Shown here: piece by piece, positions 37,755 through 46,416 of the stretch | How positions within the stretch are numbered: position 1 is the stretch's first letter | How the letters are laid out: the number at the start of each line of letters is the position of its first letter | From: JAWKRB01 sp041389885 | GTDB taxonomy: Bacteria; Myxococcota_A; Polyangia; Polyangiales; Ga0077539 | NCBI GenBank assembly: GCA_041389885.1 | Contig: JAWKRB010000007.1 | Coordinates: 248,001-312,000, forward strand | DNA length: 64,000 nucleotides | Reading direction: 5' to 3' | Program-made: the position numbers and the translations under genes | The notes under the pieces: model-generated | The model's database searches: none | The model's input: the letters and a program-made list of their open reading frames with translations, nothing else | What the model was told of the DNA's origin: nothing

Positions 37755-38639
37755 ATGCCGCCCGCGTCACGCATCGGAGACAACCACGTCTGCCCGAAGG
37801 TCGAACCCGGCCCCGTCCCGCACGTGGGCGGGCCGATCCTGACCGGCGAGGCCACGGTGCTCATCGCGAACAAGCCGGCCGCGCGGGTCACCGACCTCGC
37901 GCAGTGCAACGCGCCGCCCGACTCGATCAAGAAGGGCTCGTCGAACGTGCTGATCTCCAACCAGGAGGCGGCGCGCATCGGCGACCCGACGAACCACGGC
38001 GGCGTGGTGGTGCAGGGCGAGGCCACCGTGCTCATCGGCTCGGGCGCGCAGTCTGGCGTGCTCAGCGCGGCCTCGCGCAGCGGCGCTCCGTTCTGCGAGG
38101 AGTGCGAGCGGCGCAAGCGGGAGCAGCAGCAGCGCGACGAGGAGAAGCGCCAGGCCTCGGCGCAGCGCGCGCGCCCGCCGCACGTCTCCCCCCGCGCGCC
38201 CGCCGCGGCGACGCCGGCGCGGCAGCCCGGCGCGCTCTCGGCGCCCTACGAAGACGCGCAGCGCCCGCCCAACACGCCTCCGTCGGTCGAAGACCGCGCG
38301 CACTACGCCACCGCCCAGCGCGGCGTCGAGCGCGCCGTGCCGGGCCTCGATTTCGACCGGCGCTCCGCGACGCTCCGCGACGTGCTCTGGTCGACCGCGG
38401 TGCAGCACGGCGGCGGCGGCGCGACCAACGTGTTCCGCCGGGCGCTCGCGGGCGCCGACGCCGCGAGCCTCAGCGACCAGGAGATCATCCAGCGCGTGTA
38501 CGCCGAGCGCGGCGCGGAGAACGGTCAGAAGTACTTCTCGCGCAGCACCCCCGAGGTGCGCGCCGCGGTGCAGCAGCGGCTCGCGCGCGAGTCGCGAGAC
38601 GCGCAAGAGATGCTCCTCCGCGAGCGCGCGGGCGGTTGA
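37755..38639 (+). CDS. PAAR spike-tip protein with C-terminal enzymatic-type domain (T6SS effector)
   Basis: 294 aa from ATG 37755, eight bases after GAGGAG; the MPPASRIGDNHVCP start is typical of PAAR proteins, so the earlier ATGs at 37719 and 37731 are rejected. Residues 1-100 form the PAAR fold that caps VgrG. A charged linker (ERRKREQQQRDEEKRQ, then Pro/Ala-rich) follows to about 180. The C-terminal 110 residues (VLWSTAVQHGGGGATNVFRRAL, DQEIIQRVYAERG, KYFSRS) resemble the VgrG3-type C-terminal hydrolase domain known from peptidoglycan-cutting spikes; I recall this family only loosely. Likely a specialised cell-wall-targeting effector. No immunity gene is recognisable next to it. Confidence 0.75.
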   Translation: MPPASRIGDNHVCPKVEPGPVPHVGGPILTGEATVLIANKPAARVTDLAQCNAPPDSIKKGSSNVLISNQEAARIGDPTNHGGVVVQGEATVLIGSGAQSGVLSAASRSGAPFCEECERRKREQQQRDEEKRQASAQRARPPHVSPRAPAAATPARQPGALSAPYEDAQRPPNTPPSVEDRAHYATAQRGVERAVPGLDFDRRSATLRDVLWSTAVQHGGGGATNVFRRALAGADAASLSDQEIIQRVYAERGAENGQKYFSRSTPEVRAAVQQRLARESRDAQEMLLRERAGG

Positions 38640-38652
38640 GGGGCGACGCGCG

Positions 38653-39570
38653 GTGGACGTGGCGGTGCTCGAGATCCTCAACGGCGTGAGCCAGGGGCAG
38701 CGCCTCGTGGTGCCGCCGGGGCCGCCGCGCACCGTCGGCGGCGGCGGCGAGGCCGACCTCACCGTGGGCGAAGACCCGTGGATCGGCGCCGTGCACGCCG
38801 CGTTCGTGTGGGAGCGCGGCGCCCTCGTGCTCAAGGACCTCGGCACGCAGCACGGCACGCAGGTGAACCAGGAGTGGGTGGTCGAGCAGCCCCTGCGCGA
38901 GGGCGACCTGGTGCAGATGGGGGGCACGCTGCTGCGGGTCTACCTCCGCGACCCCGCCCTCGCGCGCGCGCCCGCGGCGCCCGAGCGCCCGACGTTCTCC
39001 GACCGCGTCGCGCACCTGCGCTGGCTCATCGGGCAGGAGCGATACCCCTTCTACGCCGTCCTCGACGCCGCCCGCGACGACCGCGTGCTCGCCTCGCTCA
39101 TCGGCGCCGACACGCGCTTTCAATCGCTCTACGACGGCTGGCAGGCGCAGAGCCTGGCCGACGTCGCCCCGTACCTCGTCGCGCTCTCCCCCGACGGCGC
39201 GCTCCTCGACCGCGTGCTCGAGCAGGGCTTCGGCCGCGCCTGGGGGGTGTTCCTCACCAGCGACCTGCCGTTCGAGGAGCTCCGTCGTCACCTGCGCCAG
39301 CACCTGCGGGTCACCGACGAGGACGGCCGTCACCTGCTGTTTCGCTGGTACGACCCGCGGGTGCTCCGAGCCTACCTCCCGACCTGCACGGCCTTCGAGG
39401 CGCAGGTGTTCTTCGGCCCCGTCGAGCGGATGTTCTGCGAGGGCCCCCACGGCGGCGAATGGCTGGCCTTCACCACCACGCCCCGGCAGCTCTTCGTCGA
39501 CGCCGAGGCGCTGCCCTACCCCCTCGTACCGACGGCCTTCGAAGGCGTCGATGAAGAAGGCGCGAGCTGA
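38653..39570 (+). CDS. FHA-DUF4123 fusion, T6SS effector adaptor
   Basis: 305 aa, GTG start at 38653. Residues 1-100 form an FHA domain (LEILNGVSQGQRLVVPPG, HAAFVWERGALVLKDLGTQHGTQVN) in which the usual GR..S loop is replaced by VGGGGE, so phosphopeptide binding may be weak. From about 115 on it is DUF4123 (YPFYAVLDAARDD, FLTSDLPFEELRRHLR, FRWYDPRVLRAYLPT, FFGPVERMFCE), the family (Tap/TEC) that loads effectors onto VgrG. Follows the PAAR gene by 13 nt and overlaps the next gene by one base (TGATG), so the three are one operon. Confidence 0.85.
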   Translation: MDVAVLEILNGVSQGQRLVVPPGPPRTVGGGGEADLTVGEDPWIGAVHAAFVWERGALVLKDLGTQHGTQVNQEWVVEQPLREGDLVQMGGTLLRVYLRDPALARAPAAPERPTFSDRVAHLRWLIGQERYPFYAVLDAARDDRVLASLIGADTRFQSLYDGWQAQSLADVAPYLVALSPDGALLDRVLEQGFGRAWGVFLTSDLPFEELRRHLRQHLRVTDEDGRHLLFRWYDPRVLRAYLPTCTAFEAQVFFGPVERMFCEGPHGGEWLAFTTTPRQLFVDAEALPYPLVPTAFEGVDEEGAS

Positions 39571-40454
39571 TGAACCTCACGATGACGATCCTGTCGGGGC
39601 CCCACGCGGGGCACAGCGTGCAGGTGCCGATGGGCACGCCGCGCACCTTCGGCCGCGACGCCCAGGCCGACGTGGTGCTCTCAGACCCCTACCTCAACGA
39701 CGCCCACTTCGCGGTCTACTGCGAGGCCGACGGCGCGCGGCTCCGCGACCTCGCGAGCCAGAACGGCACCTTCGTCAACGACGAGCCCGTGCAGGACCAT
39801 CCCCTGCGCGACGGCGACCGCGTCACCGCGGGGCAGACGCTCTTTCGCGTCGACCTGAGCGCCGGCGTCGGCGCCCACGACCCCCTCGACGACGACGACC
39901 TCACCGTCGAGCTCATCGCCGCGGGCATGCGCCAGGAGCCGCACGACCGCGCGCGCTGGGCCCTCACCGCCGAGGAGCTCCCGCTCTTCGCCGTGGTCGA
40001 CGTCGCCAAGAACCCGGAGCTCCTGGAGCTCCTGAACGAGAGCGGCGACCAGTTCTGCGCCTTCGACGAGACGCAGGACCCTGACGCCCTCGGTCCGACG
40101 GCGCCCTTTCTCACCGCGCTGACGCCGTCGACGCCGAGCTTCGCCGCGCTCCTCGACCTCACCTGGGGCAACGGCCAGGCGATCTTTCTCACCAGCCGCG
40201 CGCCCTTCATGGACCTCTACGCGCACCTCATCGCGCAGGTCGACTGGAACGACGACGGCTCCCTGCGGCACCCGGGATGGTGGGAGCCCCGGGAGCTGGT
40301 CGAGCTCCTCGCGCAGACCCGCGGCGAGCACCTCGCGGAGTTCTACGGCCCCATCGACGCGCTCCTCGCCGAGGGGCCCGACCGCAAGCTCATGCGGCGC
40401 TACACCCGCGCGGGCGACGACGTCGCCACCGAGGACATCCCCCTCGGCGGGTGA
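39570..40454 (+). CDS. second FHA-DUF4123 fusion, T6SS effector adaptor
   Basis: 294 aa, ATG 39570 overlapping the preceding TGA. The FHA part (residues 1-95) is canonical: TFGRDAQADVVLSDPYLNDAHFAVY and SQNGTFVNDEPV give the Gly-Arg, His and Asn-Gly-Thr positions used for phosphothreonine binding. DUF4123 follows from about 130 (LPLFAVVDVAKNPELL, ITRAPF-like FLTSRAPFMDLYAHL, PGWWEPRELVELL, FYGPIDALLAEG). Presumably escorts a different cargo than its neighbour. The FHA link suggests threonine-kinase control of spike loading, as known for T6SS FHA proteins such as Fha1 in Pseudomonas. It converges with the VgrG operon, whose last gene ends at 40455. Confidence 0.85.
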   Translation: MNLTMTILSGPHAGHSVQVPMGTPRTFGRDAQADVVLSDPYLNDAHFAVYCEADGARLRDLASQNGTFVNDEPVQDHPLRDGDRVTAGQTLFRVDLSAGVGAHDPLDDDDLTVELIAAGMRQEPHDRARWALTAEELPLFAVVDVAKNPELLELLNESGDQFCAFDETQDPDALGPTAPFLTALTPSTPSFAALLDLTWGNGQAIFLTSRAPFMDLYAHLIAQVDWNDDGSLRHPGWWEPRELVELLAQTRGEHLAEFYGPIDALLAEGPDRKLMRRYTRAGDDVATEDIPLGG

Positions 40455-41282
40455 TCACCGCAGCCAGGTCATGCGCCCCTGCAGCCGCCCGAGGAGCAGC
40501 GGGACGCGCAGGATCGTCCCCTCCCGATCGGGCTCCGAGCGCACCACCGGCTTGCCGTCGACGCCCACGCACTCGATCAGCCTCCCGCCGGCGCAGAGGC
40601 GAAAATCGAAGCGCTCGTGGTCGAGCGGGCGCATCGCGAAGGTGGGGTCGCCGAAGATGTCGCCGAGCATCGCGTTGTGGTCCGCGCGGGTCTGGCGAAA
40701 ATCGCTGCCGTAGGCCACGCAGCCCTCGCGCACGTTGAGCTCAGAGATCGCGTTCTGCCCCGCGACGTCGCGCGTCGAGAAGATGTGCCACACGTCCTCG
40801 ACGAAGCGCGTGGCCTCGCCGATGAGCGCCCCCGACATCACCAGCGGCTCGGCGAGCTCCCACGCCCAGGGCGACGCGAACTGCGAGGTCACGTTCACCG
40901 CGTCGCCCACCGCCATCGGCGCCGGGAGCTCTCCCCGGTCGCCGGGGAAATACACCTCGTGGAGCGTGTACCCCCCGTCGCCGATGGCGACGCCGGCGTC
41001 GTACTCCGCGAGGCGAATCCACGCCTGCACCCCGGCGGTGTCGCGCGGCTCCTGCGGCGCCTTCGCGAGGGACGGCCGCTCGCCCGGAAAGAGCAGCAGC
41101 TCGATGCGGTTGGGGCCGTTCACCACGTAGTCGCTCACGGTCATCCCGAAGCGATCCGGGAGGGCGGAGACCCCCTCCCCCGCGATGCGCCCGAGGGGGA
41201 TGTCGTTGAGGTAGACCTCGGCCTCGCAGCCGGCCACCGCGGCCTCGAGGCAGATCGCCTTCAGCGTCGTCGTCGCGCTCAT
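40455..41282 (-). CDS. unknown protein, last gene of VgrG operon
   Basis: 275 aa from ATG 41282, overlapping the stop of the large gene before it (ATGA 41279-41282). Reads as a beta-rich soluble protein (LKAICLEAAVAGCEAEVYLNDIPLGRI, MTVSDYVVNGPNRIELLLFPGERP, AWIRLAEYDAGVAIGDGGYTLHEVYFPGD). The C-terminal half (VWHIFSTRDVAGQNAISELN, GSDFRQTRADHNAMLGDI, TILRVPLLLGRLQGRMTWLR) looks like the small domains that accompany polymorphic toxins in myxobacterial T6SS loci. No signal peptide. Tight coupling to the candidate cargo suggests a chaperone or immunity role; not shown. Confidence 0.6.
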   Translation of the reverse strand: MSATTTLKAICLEAAVAGCEAEVYLNDIPLGRIAGEGVSALPDRFGMTVSDYVVNGPNRIELLLFPGERPSLAKAPQEPRDTAGVQAWIRLAEYDAGVAIGDGGYTLHEVYFPGDRGELPAPMAVGDAVNVTSQFASPWAWELAEPLVMSGALIGEATRFVEDVWHIFSTRDVAGQNAISELNVREGCVAYGSDFRQTRADHNAMLGDIFGDPTFAMRPLDHERFDFRLCAGGRLIECVGVDGKPVVRSEPDREGTILRVPLLLGRLQGRMTWLR

Positions 41283-43213
41283 ACGAAGCGAATGTCCCGC
41301 TTGGGCAGGAGCACCTTCTCCGGGAGGATGTCCCGCTCGCGCTCGAAGTTGATCAGGCCCCGGACGCAGAACGTCAGCGTGCCCTTGAGCTTCTTGATCT
41401 TGCCCTCGACCGTGAGCGCGAAGCCTCCCTTGTCGACCTTGGGCTTGCCCTCGACCTCGAAGGGGAGCTTGAGCGTCGCCTCGGCCTTGCACCACTTCTC
41501 GCTCAGCGCGATGGCCTTCACGTACACCGTGATCGACGCGGAGCCGATGATCTTGAACTTCGCGTCGAGCGCGAGCCGGCTGTCGGGCCCCTGCCGCTTG
41601 GCCTCGCCCTCGAGCTTGAACGCCGCGTCGCCCTTGGCGCCGATGACCGCGCTGAACTCGTAGGTGCCGAGCCAGCACTCGCAGGTCACCCCGATGCCGT
41701 AGTTGATGTCGACCTTGGCCTCGAAGACCTTGAGCGTGGCGACGATGCCGTAGCCGAAGAAGGCGCGGTGGTCTTCGTACTCGTTCCAGCCCCACTGGGC
41801 CTTGAGCTCGCCGCTGAAGAGGCTGAACGAGAAGTCGAGCTTCCACCCGACCTGCACCGTGGCCTTGGGCTTGCCCGCGTCGAGCCACTGCTGAAACTGG
41901 CTCCAGGCCCGGTCGATGGTGTCGATCGCGTCGAGCACCGCCTGGAGGCCCTTGAAGGGCGCGGAGATCACCTCTCCGCACTGCCGCATCACGAACACGA
42001 CGCCGCTGGTCTCGTCGGTGAACTTGACGCTGTCGCCCGCGTTCGAGACCGTCGTGGTCTCCTTGAGCGTGCGCGTCTCCCCGAGGCCCCGCTGGGTGAC
42101 CGAGGTGGTCGCGCGCATCTCCGTGAGCGAGCCGCCGCGGCTGCTCTCGGAGGTGCCCGTGGTGGTGACCATGCGGCCGTCGGCGCTGGTGGTGGTGCTG
42201 CTGCTCGAGGAGGTCACCCGCTCGGCGCCCGTGATGCGACGACCGTCGACGCCGCTGGTGCGGGACGAGGTCTCGCTCGTCGTGCTCGACGAGGTCACCG
42301 TGCGGTCGCGGTCGCGACCGAGGAAGTCCCGGTTCGACTCCGTGGTGCGCGACGAGGTGCGCACGTCGGTGCTCACGCCGCCGTTGTTGCGCCCCATCTG
42401 GTGCGTGGTGCGCGTGCCGCCGACCTCCTTGCCGGCCTTCTTCCACCTCGGGCGGAAATCGAGCTTGAAGTCGAAGTGGTCGCCGGGCCACATCCGGAGC
42501 GTGATGGTCGTGCGCGAGAAGGGCGGCTCCTTGGGGCGCACGCCGCAGACGACCGCGGTGACCTTCCAGTCGAAGGGGAGCATCCCCCACGGCCAGTAGT
42601 TGTTGATGTTCGTGTAGCTCGTGCCGGGCTTGTGGATCGTCGAGAGCTTGCGCTCGGGGTAGTCGATCTCGAAGCGCTTCTGGGTGATCCCCTTGAGCAC
42701 CTCCTTCTCGCCCTGGGGGTTCACGATCTCGATCTGCGGGTGCTCCCCGCACTTCACGTCGGCCTCGAAGCGAACGATCACGTTGCCGACCGTGCCGCGC
42801 TTCTTGTACCCGCTGACGAACTCCAGAATCTGCCCGGACTTGTACGGCGGCGCCTTGGGCACCCGCACGTTGGGCTTCTCGAAGGGAAAGGTCTTCGGGA
42901 AGGGGCCGCGCTTGGCCTTCACCGACGTGTGATCCGGCGCGCCCTGCAGGAGCTCCCAGAAGACCGTCGGGCGGGTGCGGTGCTCCACCACCTCGAACAT
43001 CTTCAGGTCGCAGGGCGGCTTCGTCTGCGCGGCCTGGCACGGCAGGCAGCCGGTCTGCGTCGTCGGGTGCGGCGAGAGCGAGCCCTGCGCGCGGGTCTGC
43101 GCGGTCTGCGTGCGCTGCTGCGCGGCGCGTAGCTGCGTCCTCGCCCTCGGCGGCGGCGGCGGCGGCGTGTCGCCCCCGAGCCACGTCGGCATGTTGTCGC
43201 CCCACCAGCCCAT
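41279..43213 (-). CDS. large Ser/Thr-rich candidate T6SS cargo protein
   Basis: 644 aa, ATG 43213. Order: a short start (MGWWGDNMPTWLGGD), a Pro/Gln/Thr-rich linker with CLPCQ and CDL cysteines, a folded domain to about residue 255 (FFWELLQGAPDH-like TVFWELLQGAPD, GTVGNVIVRFEADVKCG, FDWKVTAVVCGVRPKEP, TLRMWPGDHFDFKL), a 130-residue Ser/Thr/Arg linker (TTESNRDF, VTSSSTTSETSSRTSG), then a C-terminal beta-repeat region from about 425 (VQVGWKLDFSFSLFSGELKAQWGWNE, GIVATLKVFEAKVDINYGIGV, KLPFEVEGKPKVDKGGFALTVEG) of amphipathic strands. The last part could insert in or coat a membrane. It sits between VgrG and a coupled partner, the usual place for cargo. Confidence 0.65.
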   Translation of the reverse strand: MGWWGDNMPTWLGGDTPPPPPPRARTQLRAAQQRTQTAQTRAQGSLSPHPTTQTGCLPCQAAQTKPPCDLKMFEVVEHRTRPTVFWELLQGAPDHTSVKAKRGPFPKTFPFEKPNVRVPKAPPYKSGQILEFVSGYKKRGTVGNVIVRFEADVKCGEHPQIEIVNPQGEKEVLKGITQKRFEIDYPERKLSTIHKPGTSYTNINNYWPWGMLPFDWKVTAVVCGVRPKEPPFSRTTITLRMWPGDHFDFKLDFRPRWKKAGKEVGGTRTTHQMGRNNGGVSTDVRTSSRTTESNRDFLGRDRDRTVTSSSTTSETSSRTSGVDGRRITGAERVTSSSSSTTTSADGRMVTTTGTSESSRGGSLTEMRATTSVTQRGLGETRTLKETTTVSNAGDSVKFTDETSGVVFVMRQCGEVISAPFKGLQAVLDAIDTIDRAWSQFQQWLDAGKPKATVQVGWKLDFSFSLFSGELKAQWGWNEYEDHRAFFGYGIVATLKVFEAKVDINYGIGVTCECWLGTYEFSAVIGAKGDAAFKLEGEAKRQGPDSRLALDAKFKIIGSASITVYVKAIALSEKWCKAEATLKLPFEVEGKPKVDKGGFALTVEGKIKKLKGTLTFCVRGLINFERERDILPEKVLLPKRDIRFV

Positions 43214-43222
43214 CGGTGCCTC

Positions 43223-43603
43223 TCAGCTCCCCTCGGCGATGGCGTCGGCCATCTCCCCGAGGATGGTTTGCGTGTACTCGGCGAGCGCGTCGATGCGCCG
43301 CCGGCCGTCGAGCGCGGGGTCGGTGAGGATCTCCCGCGCCCAGGGGAAGGCCTCGTTCTCGTCGAAGTTCGTGCCGAGCACCCAGGTGAGGTCGATGAAG
43401 AGCCCCACCTCGTACTCGCTCACGAGCTCGTACCTCGCGCCGCGCTCCACGCCCCAGGCGACCCACGCGCGGAGCGTCTCGGCGTCGAGCTCCGCCACCG
43501 CCTCGGGCCACACCTCGCGCAGGTGCCTCGCGACGTTCTCCTCGAAGGTCGGTCGGGTCGAAGCGGCCAGCGCCGCCTGCTGCTCTCGTCGAATGACCAG
43601 CAC
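43223..43603 (-). CDS. small T6SS-associated protein downstream of VgrG
   Basis: 126 aa, GTG start at 43603, three bases after the VgrG stop. Pattern VIRREQQAALAA, ENVARHLREVWPEAVA, ETLRAWVAWGVERGARYELVSEYEVGLFIDLTWVLGTNFD, PWAREILTDP is that of a small helical accessory family that repeatedly follows vgrG in proteobacterial and myxobacterial T6SS loci. Its role is not settled; an adaptor or spike-folding factor is likely. Confidence 0.7.
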   Translation of the reverse strand: MLVIRREQQAALAASTRPTFEENVARHLREVWPEAVAELDAETLRAWVAWGVERGARYELVSEYEVGLFIDLTWVLGTNFDENEAFPWAREILTDPALDGRRRIDALAEYTQTILGEMADAIAEGS

Positions 43604-43606
43604 CGT

Positions 43607-46303
43607 TCAGCCCGGCATCAAGAGCTTCTCGACGTTGCTCCCGAGGGCCTTCTCGAGCTGCGCCGCGGCCTTGTCCGCGAGCTTCTGCGCCCAGGGGGGC
43701 AGGCTCCGCCCGTCGATCCACTCGCGCAGCTTCGCGGTGCCCGCGCCGATCGCGTGCTCCTTGAGCAGCGCGGAGATCGACTCACCGTGCTTGGCCTTGA
43801 GCACGCTCCAGAACGGGTCCCGCGCCATGCCGTCGCGGAGGTTCGCCGCCCGCAGGATCCCGTAGGTCGCCGAGGTGATGGTGACGTTCTGAATCTCCGT
43901 CACCATGCCGCGCAGCACCCGGCTGTTCTGCACCCGGGGGTTGTTCAGCAGCGGCTCGAAGGCCTTGGTCACCACCGACTTCACGGTGTCGGTGATCACC
44001 TGCTCGCCGACGCCCTTGAGGTCCTTGCGAATGCCGGCCCAGTCGGGCTTGCGGCCCTCCTTGAGCGCAGTGGTCAGTTCCTTCACCGTGCGCTGCGCCA
44101 CGCCGTTGAGCCGCTGCCTCACGTTCTCGGGCACGCCGGCCTTCGTGAGCACCTTGTCGAGGCCCTTGGTGAAGGCCTCGCTGACCTTCTCCGGGTCGAG
44201 CAGGTCCTTCACCCGCTTGAGCAGGTCGCCGGGCTCGCCGATGAGGTTGCGCGAGAGCGCCGCGGTGGTGGCCTCGGCGGCGACCTTCTCCTTGGGCCCG
44301 TCGTCGCAGTTGATCTTGACCAGGCCCCCCTTGATCTTCACCAGCGAGTCGCCGAGCACGTTGATGGTCTTCGACGAGATCGTGATCTGACTCGGGGTCA
44401 TTACGATGCTCGAGTCGCCCACGGTGAAGCCGATCTTCTTCTCGGCGTGGAGCACGTAGTTCGAGTCGACCTGCATCGACGCGCCGGTGCCGCCGTGGAT
44501 CGCGATGGTCTGGTTGCCGTCGACCTCGAGCGACTCGTTCTGGAGAATGCTGGAGATGCGGTCCTTCTGAACCGTCACGTACTCCATCCCCTGGATGGTC
44601 TTGGTGCGGTCGTGGCCCACGGTGAGCGTCTCGTCGTGGCGCACGACGGTGTCCATGTCCTTCTGGGCGTGAACGAAGATCTGCTCGGCGTCCTTGAGGT
44701 CCTCGAAGCGCAGCTCGTTGAAGCCGCCGCCCCCCTTCGACGACATGGTCTTGATGGTGCTCTTGGTCTTCTCCGAGGGCAGCGGGTACGGCGTGTGGTT
44801 CTCGCCGTTGTACACGCACCCCGTGACCAGCGGCCGGTCGGGGTCGCCCTCGAGGAACGACACCACGACCTCCATCCCCACGCGCGGGATGAACATCGAG
44901 CCCCAGGCCGCGCCGGCCCAGGTCTGCGCCACGCGGATCCAGCAGCTCGCGTTCTTCGTGCGCTGCGACGCGCCTCGCTGCTCGGGCTGCTCCCAGTGAA
45001 AGCGGCACAGGATCCGGCCGTAGAAATCGGTCTCGATCTCCTCGTCGGAGTCCTTCGCGGCCATCACCAGCGCGGTCTGCGCGCCGGGGATGATCGGCCG
45101 AGCGGTGACCCGCGCCGGGCGGACCTTCACGTCGGCCGCGACGCCGTAGAACCGGTTGAAGTACCGGTTGGTCACCGCGGGCCCATCGCCCACCTGCGCG
45201 TCGAGCTCGACGTCCCTCAGCACCGCGCGCACGTGCTCGCTCTGGCGCACCTCGTCGGTGATGTCGCCCCACGCGGTGCCCACGTGCTCGACGCCGAGCA
45301 GGAGGTACTTGCGATCGAGGTCCCCACGGAGGTGACCCTGGAGCTGAAACTGCCGACCGGGGAGAAAGCCCGAGACGTTGCCGCGGCCGCGGGTGGTGCG
45401 CACGTCGTCGACGGCCTCCTCGAAGCGCACCCTCGCCCGGCGCACGCCGTGGTGCGGGCCGTACATGTGCGCGCCGTCGTCGAAGGGCCCGAGGTTGAAG
45501 CCCGCGGGGTAGTCGTAGACCGTGCGCCCCGCGCTCGCGCCCGGGTGCTTCGGGGTCATGTCGATCACCGAGCGCGGGTGCGTGAAGTCGTAGTCGCGCA
45601 GCACCACGCCGGTGGAGCGCATCTGCGAGTGCCAGTCGAACCACTGCACGGTCTCCGCCGACGCGGTGTTCACCCCTTGGTCCATCAGCTCGATGGGCCC
45701 GCCGTCCATCGTCGGGACCTGCTCCCAGTTGTGGTCGTCGCCCGCGAGGATCAGCGACTCCTTCTCGCCGTCGTGGCGGAAGTAGTACGGCACGCCCTCC
45801 TCTTCGAGCAGCCGCAGCACGAAGGCCAGGTCGGTCTCTCGGTACTGCACGCAGTACTCGCGCGGCGGGAGGTCTTCGAGGGAGCCGTCGACGCCCAGGA
45901 GGTCGCCCTGATAGAGCGCCACGTCCTTGAAGAGCTCGCGCAGGATCGTGATGATGTTCACGTCCTGCCAGATGCGAGAGTTCTGACGCAGCCCGAGGGT
46001 CCAGAGGTGCGGGACGATCGTCACCCGCGCGAAGCGATAGCCCCCGGTGGTGCCCAGGTCTTCGACGCGGCGAACGACGCCGCGGATGCGGCGCGAGAGG
46101 CCCTCGCGGCGAATCTCGAGGCCCGCGAGCTCCTCGAACAGGTCGTCGGGGTTCTCGTTGAGGCTCCGCGTGACGAGCAGGATGTTCGCCTCATAGAGCT
46201 CAGAGACCCCCTCGCGCGCGTTCACCAGCAGCGGTCGCCAGCCCGCGCCACGGGCGCAATCAAACGCGTACTCGACCTCAGGAAGGGGCGTGCCGTCTGC
46301 CAT
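43607..46303 (-). CDS. vgrG: VgrG spike protein with C-terminal helical extension
   Basis: 898 aa, ATG 46303. The trimeric T6SS spike: gp27-like region with the standard CVQYRETDLAFVLRLLEEEGVPYYF (151-175), gp5 OB-fold with FYGRILCRFHWEQ and SCWIRVAQTWAGAAWGSMFIPRVGMEVVV (about 440-500), then the beta-prism blade (DETLTVGHDRTKTIQG, SLEVDGNQTIAIHGG). From about residue 671 to 898 there is an extra 228-residue, mostly alpha-helical part (LLKRVKDLLDPEKVSEAFTKGL, WAGIRKDLKGVGEQVITDTVKSVV) that plain VgrGs lack. It may be an effector domain or a docking platform for the genes behind it. First gene of a four-gene operon reading leftward. Confidence 0.9.
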   Translation of the reverse strand: MADGTPLPEVEYAFDCARGAGWRPLLVNAREGVSELYEANILLVTRSLNENPDDLFEELAGLEIRREGLSRRIRGVVRRVEDLGTTGGYRFARVTIVPHLWTLGLRQNSRIWQDVNIITILRELFKDVALYQGDLLGVDGSLEDLPPREYCVQYRETDLAFVLRLLEEEGVPYYFRHDGEKESLILAGDDHNWEQVPTMDGGPIELMDQGVNTASAETVQWFDWHSQMRSTGVVLRDYDFTHPRSVIDMTPKHPGASAGRTVYDYPAGFNLGPFDDGAHMYGPHHGVRRARVRFEEAVDDVRTTRGRGNVSGFLPGRQFQLQGHLRGDLDRKYLLLGVEHVGTAWGDITDEVRQSEHVRAVLRDVELDAQVGDGPAVTNRYFNRFYGVAADVKVRPARVTARPIIPGAQTALVMAAKDSDEEIETDFYGRILCRFHWEQPEQRGASQRTKNASCWIRVAQTWAGAAWGSMFIPRVGMEVVVSFLEGDPDRPLVTGCVYNGENHTPYPLPSEKTKSTIKTMSSKGGGGFNELRFEDLKDAEQIFVHAQKDMDTVVRHDETLTVGHDRTKTIQGMEYVTVQKDRISSILQNESLEVDGNQTIAIHGGTGASMQVDSNYVLHAEKKIGFTVGDSSIVMTPSQITISSKTINVLGDSLVKIKGGLVKINCDDGPKEKVAAEATTAALSRNLIGEPGDLLKRVKDLLDPEKVSEAFTKGLDKVLTKAGVPENVRQRLNGVAQRTVKELTTALKEGRKPDWAGIRKDLKGVGEQVITDTVKSVVTKAFEPLLNNPRVQNSRVLRGMVTEIQNVTITSATYGILRAANLRDGMARDPFWSVLKAKHGESISALLKEHAIGAGTAKLREWIDGRSLPPWAQKLADKAAAQLEKALGSNVEKLLMPG

Positions 46304-46416
46304 GATGGGTGTGTCCTCCTCGCGGGGTGCGGGGCCGCGGAGCGCCGGCGAGTATCGTTCAAGCCCTGCCCCGCTGCAAAGCCCACGGCCGCATCGCGTC
46401 GGGCTACGCTCCCGCG

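Noticed and set aside
41768..43132. 454-codon plus-strand frame
   Set aside because: Antisense to the large Ser/Thr-rich gene, no motif.
37755..46303. Complete T6SS locus
   Set aside because: No TssB, TssC, TssE-G, TssJ-M or ClpV-like gene is present; only spike, adaptor and cargo-type genes.
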